A DNA stretch of 64,000 nt from Parvibaculum sedimenti (lineage in GTDB: Bacteria > Pseudomonadota > Alphaproteobacteria > Parvibaculales > Parvibaculaceae): contig NZ_WESC01000007.1 in the NCBI RefSeq assembly GCF_009184905.1, forward strand, positions 1 through 64,000, in the 5' to 3' direction. The position numbers were made by a program, and so were the translations under genes. Below the pieces are notes generated by a model. The model was not told the origin of the DNA, searched no databases, and was given only the letters and a program-made list of their open reading frames with translations. Within the stretch, counting starts at the first letter, position 1. The number at the start of each line of letters is the position of its first letter. This document shows positions 60,589 through 64,000 of the stretch, piece by piece.

Positions 60589-61707
60589 TCAGCCTCGCAC
60601 CACATAGCTTGAAAGAGTGTCCTCGCCGAGGAAGACGGTCCGCGTCAGCGCCAGCGACGGCGCCTTATCGAGCAGCTCGATACCGAGCGACGCAATTCCG
60701 GAATAGCCGTCACCACCAATGATGCGCGAGGCGCGGAACCATTCGATGCGGTCGACAAGATGCGCCGAGATGAGCGAGGCCGCGAGCCGCGCTCCGCCCT
60801 CAACCAACAGCCGCGTCACTCCACGCTCCGCGAGACGGCGCATCGCCGCCTTCATGTCCATCAACCCATCCGTACCCGGCTGAATGTCGATAAGCTCCGC
60901 GCCGCAGTCGACAAAGGCGGCACGCCGCGCAGAGTCCCCGCCCGGCAGCGTGAGAATCCAGAGTGGAATTTTCTTCGCATCGCGCACCAGCTTCGAGGTG
61001 AGCGGCAAGCGCAAGCGCCCATCAGCAATGATGCGCACCGGCGATTGACCTTCGAGGCCCGGGAGGCGGCAGGTAAGTTCGGGATCGTCGACAACCGCTG
61101 TGGCACTGCCGACCATGATCGCGTCATGCGTCGCGCGGAGATAATGGCCGCGGGCGCGGGCGCCCTCGCCCGTGATCCAGCGGCTCTGACCGCCATGCGT
61201 CGCTGTCTTCCCATCGGCGGAAGTCGCGAGCTTCAACGTCACCAGCGGACGATCTTCGGTGACCTTCTGCAGGAAGCCCTGATTGAGATCGCGTGCTTCC
61301 GTTTCGCAGACGTCCTCGACGACCTCAATGCCCGCCTTGCGAAGCATGTCGTAACCCTTGCCTGCGACGCGGGGGTCCGGATCGGAGACGGCGCCGACCA
61401 GGCGGGCGATACCGGCGGCGATCAGCGCTTCGGCACAGGGGGGCGTCTTGCCGTGATGGGCGCAGGGTTCGAGCGTGACATAGGCGGTGGCGCCCCTGGC
61501 GGCGGCGCCCGCTCGGGCCAAAGCCTCGGTCTCGGCGTGGGGTCTGCCGCCCTTCTGGGTCCAGCCGCGTCCAACGACGATGCCATCCTTGACGATGACG
61601 CAGCCGACGGCCGGATTGGGCGCAACAATGCCGAGGCCGCGAGCCGCGAGGCTCAGCGCCATCTTCATGAAATCAGTGTCTTTCGACTTGTTCGTGGCTT
61701 TCGCCAT
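60589..61707 (-). CDS. ribD: Bifunctional riboflavin deaminase/reductase RibD
   Basis: A 372-residue bifunctional enzyme. The N-terminal deaminase has the zinc site HAETEAL and PCAHHGKTPPC, converting the pyrimidine amino group; the C-terminal RibD_C reductase begins LVTLKLATSADGKTATHGGQ and includes DAIMVGSATAVVDDPELTCR and GVTRLLVEGGARLAASLISA. ATG 61707 has a GGGA upstream; a TTG at 61719 would add four residues. It abuts ribE. nrdR lies 35 bases upstream on the same strand. Confidence 0.95.
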   Translation of the reverse strand: MAKATNKSKDTDFMKMALSLAARGLGIVAPNPAVGCVIVKDGIVVGRGWTQKGGRPHAETEALARAGAAARGATAYVTLEPCAHHGKTPPCAEALIAAGIARLVGAVSDPDPRVAGKGYDMLRKAGIEVVEDVCETEARDLNQGFLQKVTEDRPLVTLKLATSADGKTATHGGQSRWITGEGARARGHYLRATHDAIMVGSATAVVDDPELTCRLPGLEGQSPVRIIADGRLRLPLTSKLVRDAKKIPLWILTLPGGDSARRAAFVDCGAELIDIQPGTDGLMDMKAAMRRLAERGVTRLLVEGGARLAASLISAHLVDRIEWFRASRIIGGDGYSGIASLGIELLDKAPSLALTRTVFLGEDTLSSYVVRG

Positions 61708-61742
61708 CTCGCATCCCAATCTGTCTGTTGGGGCGAGATCGG

Positions 61743-62222
61743 TCAGCGGTCGTCGTCGACCTCGTCCCGGCCCGGGCCGCTCAGTTCGCCCAGAAACTCC
61801 TCGAAATCCTTCGCTTCGTGGAAATTCTTGTAGACCGAAGCGAAACGGACATATGCGACGGCGTCGATGGAGCTCAGGCCTTCCATAACGAGCCGCCCGA
61901 CAACAGAGGACGGAATCTCGCTTTCGCCCATGCTTTCGAGCCGGCGCACAATGCCGCTCACCATACGCTCCACGCGCTCCTGCTCAACTGGGCGTTTGCG
62001 CATCGCGATTTGCACGGAACGCATGAGTTTGTCGCGATCGAAGGGAACCCGGCGTCCGCTGGCCTTGATAATGGTCAGCTCGCGCAACTGGACCCGCTCG
62101 AAAGTGGTGAACCGGCCGCCGCAAGCGGTGCAGAAGCGTCGCCTCCGGATGGAGGTATTGTCCTCGGTCGGACGTGAGTCCTTGACCTGCGTATCTTCAT
62201 TTCCGCAATACGGACAACGCAT
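61743..62222 (-). CDS. nrdR: Transcriptional repressor NrdR
   Basis: A 159-residue NrdR, the zinc-ribbon/ATP-cone repressor of ribonucleotide reductase genes. The ribbon is [20 protein letters not shown] with a second pair in [15 protein letters not shown]; the ATP-cone follows from about residue 48 ([20 protein letters not shown]). The final residues are acidic. The position between glyA and ribD is the usual alphaproteobacterial arrangement. NrdR boxes would be at nrd genes elsewhere; none is in the window. Confidence 0.96.
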   Translation of the reverse strand: MRCPYCGNEDTQVKDSRPTEDNTSIRRRRFCTACGGRFTTFERVQLRELTIIKASGRRVPFDRDKLMRSVQIAMRKRPVEQERVERMVSGIVRRLESMGESEIPSSVVGRLVMEGLSSIDAVAYVRFASVYKNFHEAKDFEEFLGELSGPGRDEVDDDR

Positions 62223-62281
62223 CCCCTCAGACCCCCGCCTTTTTCATCGAACAGACCTCAAATCGCCGCCTTGCGATGACC

Positions 62282-63598
62282 CTACTTCGGACCACCATAG
62301 ATCGGGAACTGCTTGCAGAGACCGAGCACGCGTTCGCGCACCGAGGCCTCGACCTTCGCGTTCCCCTCTTCGCCATTCTGCGAAAGCCCCGTCAGGACCT
62401 CCGTGATGAGCTTGCCGACCTGCTGGAACTCGGCCACGCCGAAACCGCGCGTCGTGCCCGCAGGCGTTCCGAGGCGTACGCCTGACGTGATGGTCGGCTT
62501 CTCGGGGTCGAAGGGAATGCCGTTCTTGTTGCAGGTGATGCTGGCCCGCTCCAGTGCCGCCTCTGCAACCTTGCCGGTAAGCTTCTTGGGGCGCAGATCG
62601 ACGAGCATCAGATGCGTGTCGGTGCCGCCCGACACGATGGCAAAGCCCGCGTCAGCGAGCGTTGCAGCAAGCGCGCGGGCGTTGTCGACGACCGACTGCG
62701 CATAGAGCTTGAAGCCCGGACGCAGCGCCTCGCCAAAGGCGACAGCCTTGCCCGCGATCACATGCATCAGCGGGCCGCCCTGAATGCCGGGGAAGATCGC
62801 CGAGTTGATCTTCTTGCCGATATCCTCGTTGTTCGAAAGGATCATGCCGCCGCGCGGGCCGCGCAGCGTCTTGTGCGTCGTTGTCGTGACCACGTCGGCA
62901 TAGGGCAGCGGGCTCGGATGGACGCCGCCCGCGACGAGGCCTGCGAAATGCGCCATATCGACCATGAGCAGCGCGCCCACGCTGTCGGCGATGGCGCGGA
63001 AGGCCTTGAAGTCGATGATACGCGGATAGGCCGAACCGCCCGCAATGATGAGCTTGGGCTGGTGCTTCTTCGCCAGATCCTCAACCTCATTGAGATCGAT
63101 CTGATGATCCTGCTGGCGCACACCGTACTGCACCGCATGAAACCACTTGCCCGACTGGTTCGGCGCGGCGCCATGCGTGAGATGGCCGCCTGCGGCGAGG
63201 CTCATGCCCATGATGGTTTCGCCCGGCTTCAGCAACGCCATCATGACACCCTGGTTCGCCTGTGAGCCGGAATTGGGCTGCACATTCACGAAGGCGCAGT
63301 CGAAGAGTTTCTTCGCGCGTTCGATCGCGAGATTTTCAGCGATGTCGACGAATTCGCAGCCGCCGTAATAGCGGCGTCCGGGATAACCCTCGGCGTATTT
63401 GTTCGTCATGATCGAGCCCTGCGCTTCGAGCACAGCGCGTGAGACGATGTTCTCCGACGCAATCAGTTCGATCTGCGTCTGCTGGCGCCCGAGCTCCAGC
63501 TCGATGGCGCGCAGGATGTCGGGATCACTCTCCGCAAGGCTGTCGTTGAAGAAACCGGCAGGTACTGCCTGCCCAGTTGCCGCATTGCTCGATGACAT
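62282..63598 (-). CDS. glyA: Serine hydroxymethyltransferase
   Basis: A 438-residue PLP enzyme interconverting serine and glycine with tetrahydrofolate. It has [20 protein letters not shown] (about residues 42-61), [20 protein letters not shown], the PLP lysine in [20 protein letters not shown] (about residue 249), and [20 protein letters not shown] near the end. ATG 63598 gives normal length; an open frame runs on to 63742 without support. It heads the glyA-nrdR-rib transcript, 59 bases before nrdR. Confidence 0.97.
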   Translation of the reverse strand: MSSSNAATGQAVPAGFFNDSLAESDPDILRAIELELGRQQTQIELIASENIVSRAVLEAQGSIMTNKYAEGYPGRRYYGGCEFVDIAENLAIERAKKLFDCAFVNVQPNSGSQANQGVMMALLKPGETIMGMSLAAGGHLTHGAAPNQSGKWFHAVQYGVRQQDHQIDLNEVEDLAKKHQPKLIIAGGSAYPRIIDFKAFRAIADSVGALLMVDMAHFAGLVAGGVHPSPLPYADVVTTTTHKTLRGPRGGMILSNNEDIGKKINSAIFPGIQGGPLMHVIAGKAVAFGEALRPGFKLYAQSVVDNARALAATLADAGFAIVSGGTDTHLMLVDLRPKKLTGKVAEAALERASITCNKNGIPFDPEKPTITSGVRLGTPAGTTRGFGVAEFQQVGKLITEVLTGLSQNGEEGNAKVEASVRERVLGLCKQFPIYGGPK

Positions 63599-63919
63599 CG
63601 ATTGAACCTTGTTCGCCGGAAAATTGAACCAGACGGGTATTCGGATTGCGGACCCGGATGGCCCAATACTGGACACCGGACCTGGGCTATATTCGGCCCC
63701 GCCTCTGCGCGCGTGATACCACATATCGCCTCGTGAAGCCAACGCGCTACATGATCAACGGGCTGCGCGGGTGGGGCCTGCCGGAGGCGCATTCACGGTC
63801 GGGGAGACGAAGGATTAAGCCGGCGTAATGAAACGGCCGATCTGCACAATCCTCGTCCAAATGTATTCAAATTCATAACACGATTATTACGTCTATACCT
63901 GCTTCCCATCCCGATTTTA
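63599..63919. other. Non-coding stretch upstream of glyA
   Basis: This gap contains the presumed glyA promoter region. Small open frames here (for example 63646-63828 on the plus strand) look like glyA-leader shadow and low-quality basic sequence. I see no RNA gene, repeat or clear hairpin in it. After about 63830 the DNA turns AT-richer. Confidence 0.5.
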
Positions 63920-64000
63920 GTGTCGGTGATCTCCGCAGTGGCCGCGGCGTACCTTGATCTCCACAGACTTAACGAGATAAAACAAACTCAATATTTCGCA
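63920..64000 (+). other. Possible start of a membrane protein cut by the window end
   Basis: From GTG 63920 the frame reads VSVISAVAAAYLDLHRLNEI and then KQTQYFA to the window edge, preceded in the same open frame by RLLRLYLLPIPIL. That pattern is a transmembrane helix followed by a charged segment, like the first helix of a sensor kinase or diguanylate cyclase. No ATG is in frame and no good Shine-Dalgarno is seen, so the true start is unclear. Confidence 0.3.

Noticed and set aside
61708-62281. FMN riboswitch controlling the rib genes
   Set aside because: The gaps before ribD (35 bases) and before nrdR (59 bases) are too short for an FMN aptamer and show none of its conserved blocks.

Overview
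The window looks like chromosome from a GC-rich alphaproteobacterium. The pairings rplM-rpsI, recJ-glpX-hom, glyA-nrdR-ribD-ribE-ribB-ribH-nusB-thiL and a CBP3-type ubiquinol-cytochrome c chaperone beside DUF177 and plsX-fabH-ihfA are typical of that class, as are class I PHA synthase, CtaA/Cox15 and DUF2842. A Parvibaculum-like or related Hyphomicrobiales genome is my guess from memory of such gene sets; the sequence does not prove it.

Layout. 1-343 holds a broken HNH-endonuclease gene in AT-richer DNA. 344-1448 carries a thioesterase and a two-domain cold-shock protein. 1716-9204 is a tight, overlapping operon for a multisubunit Mrp/Mbh-like cation/proton antiporter: E, F, G, a fused MbhD/MbhE-like subunit, B, C, and three MrpD-like antiporter subunits. 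It has no full-length MrpA. 9242-18493 is a form II (AYRGAGR-type) CoxL molybdenum hydroxylase cluster, coxG-S-L-M-D-E, with a split XdhC/CoxI and a MoeA-like/MocA fusion for cofactor maturation. 18621-27754 is mixed housekeeping and stress genes: an outer-membrane barrel, LysR/GST, a dihaem cytochrome c, a GH13 glucosidase, two VOC proteins, a sirtuin, a HisKA_2-type histidine kinase and RfbC.

27831-30060 is a 2.2-kb insertion flanked by 44-bp near-perfect direct repeats. The right copy is the 3' half of an intact tRNA-Glu gene. The insert carries the C-terminal remnant of a tyrosine integrase and a three-gene leftward operon of uncharacterised proteins (a TIGR04255-like protein, then two conserved-looking small proteins). 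This is the best candidate in the window for an undescribed system.

30196-42437 returns to core genes: recJ, glpX, hom, an AlaC-like aminotransferase, a low-complexity lipoprotein, phaC, an EamA permease that seems to start with CTG, argC with a TTG start behind a palindromic repeat, and rpsI/rplM. 42591-49195 holds an MFS pump, thioesterase, GNAT, an ECHDC3-like enoyl-CoA hydratase-family protein, a CoA-binding protein, MetY, CtaA, DUF2842 and a 26-residue membrane microprotein. 49294-54472 has tRNA-Pro(GGG), MerR, ihfA, fabH, plsX, DUF177, CBP3 and BamE. 54556-63598 is a long leftward block: K+-independent H+-pyrophosphatase, thiL, nusB, the riboflavin genes (including a RibBX-like protein with a degenerate cyclohydrolase II domain), nrdR and glyA. 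The last 400 bases have no gene I can support, apart from a possible start of a membrane protein cut by the window end.
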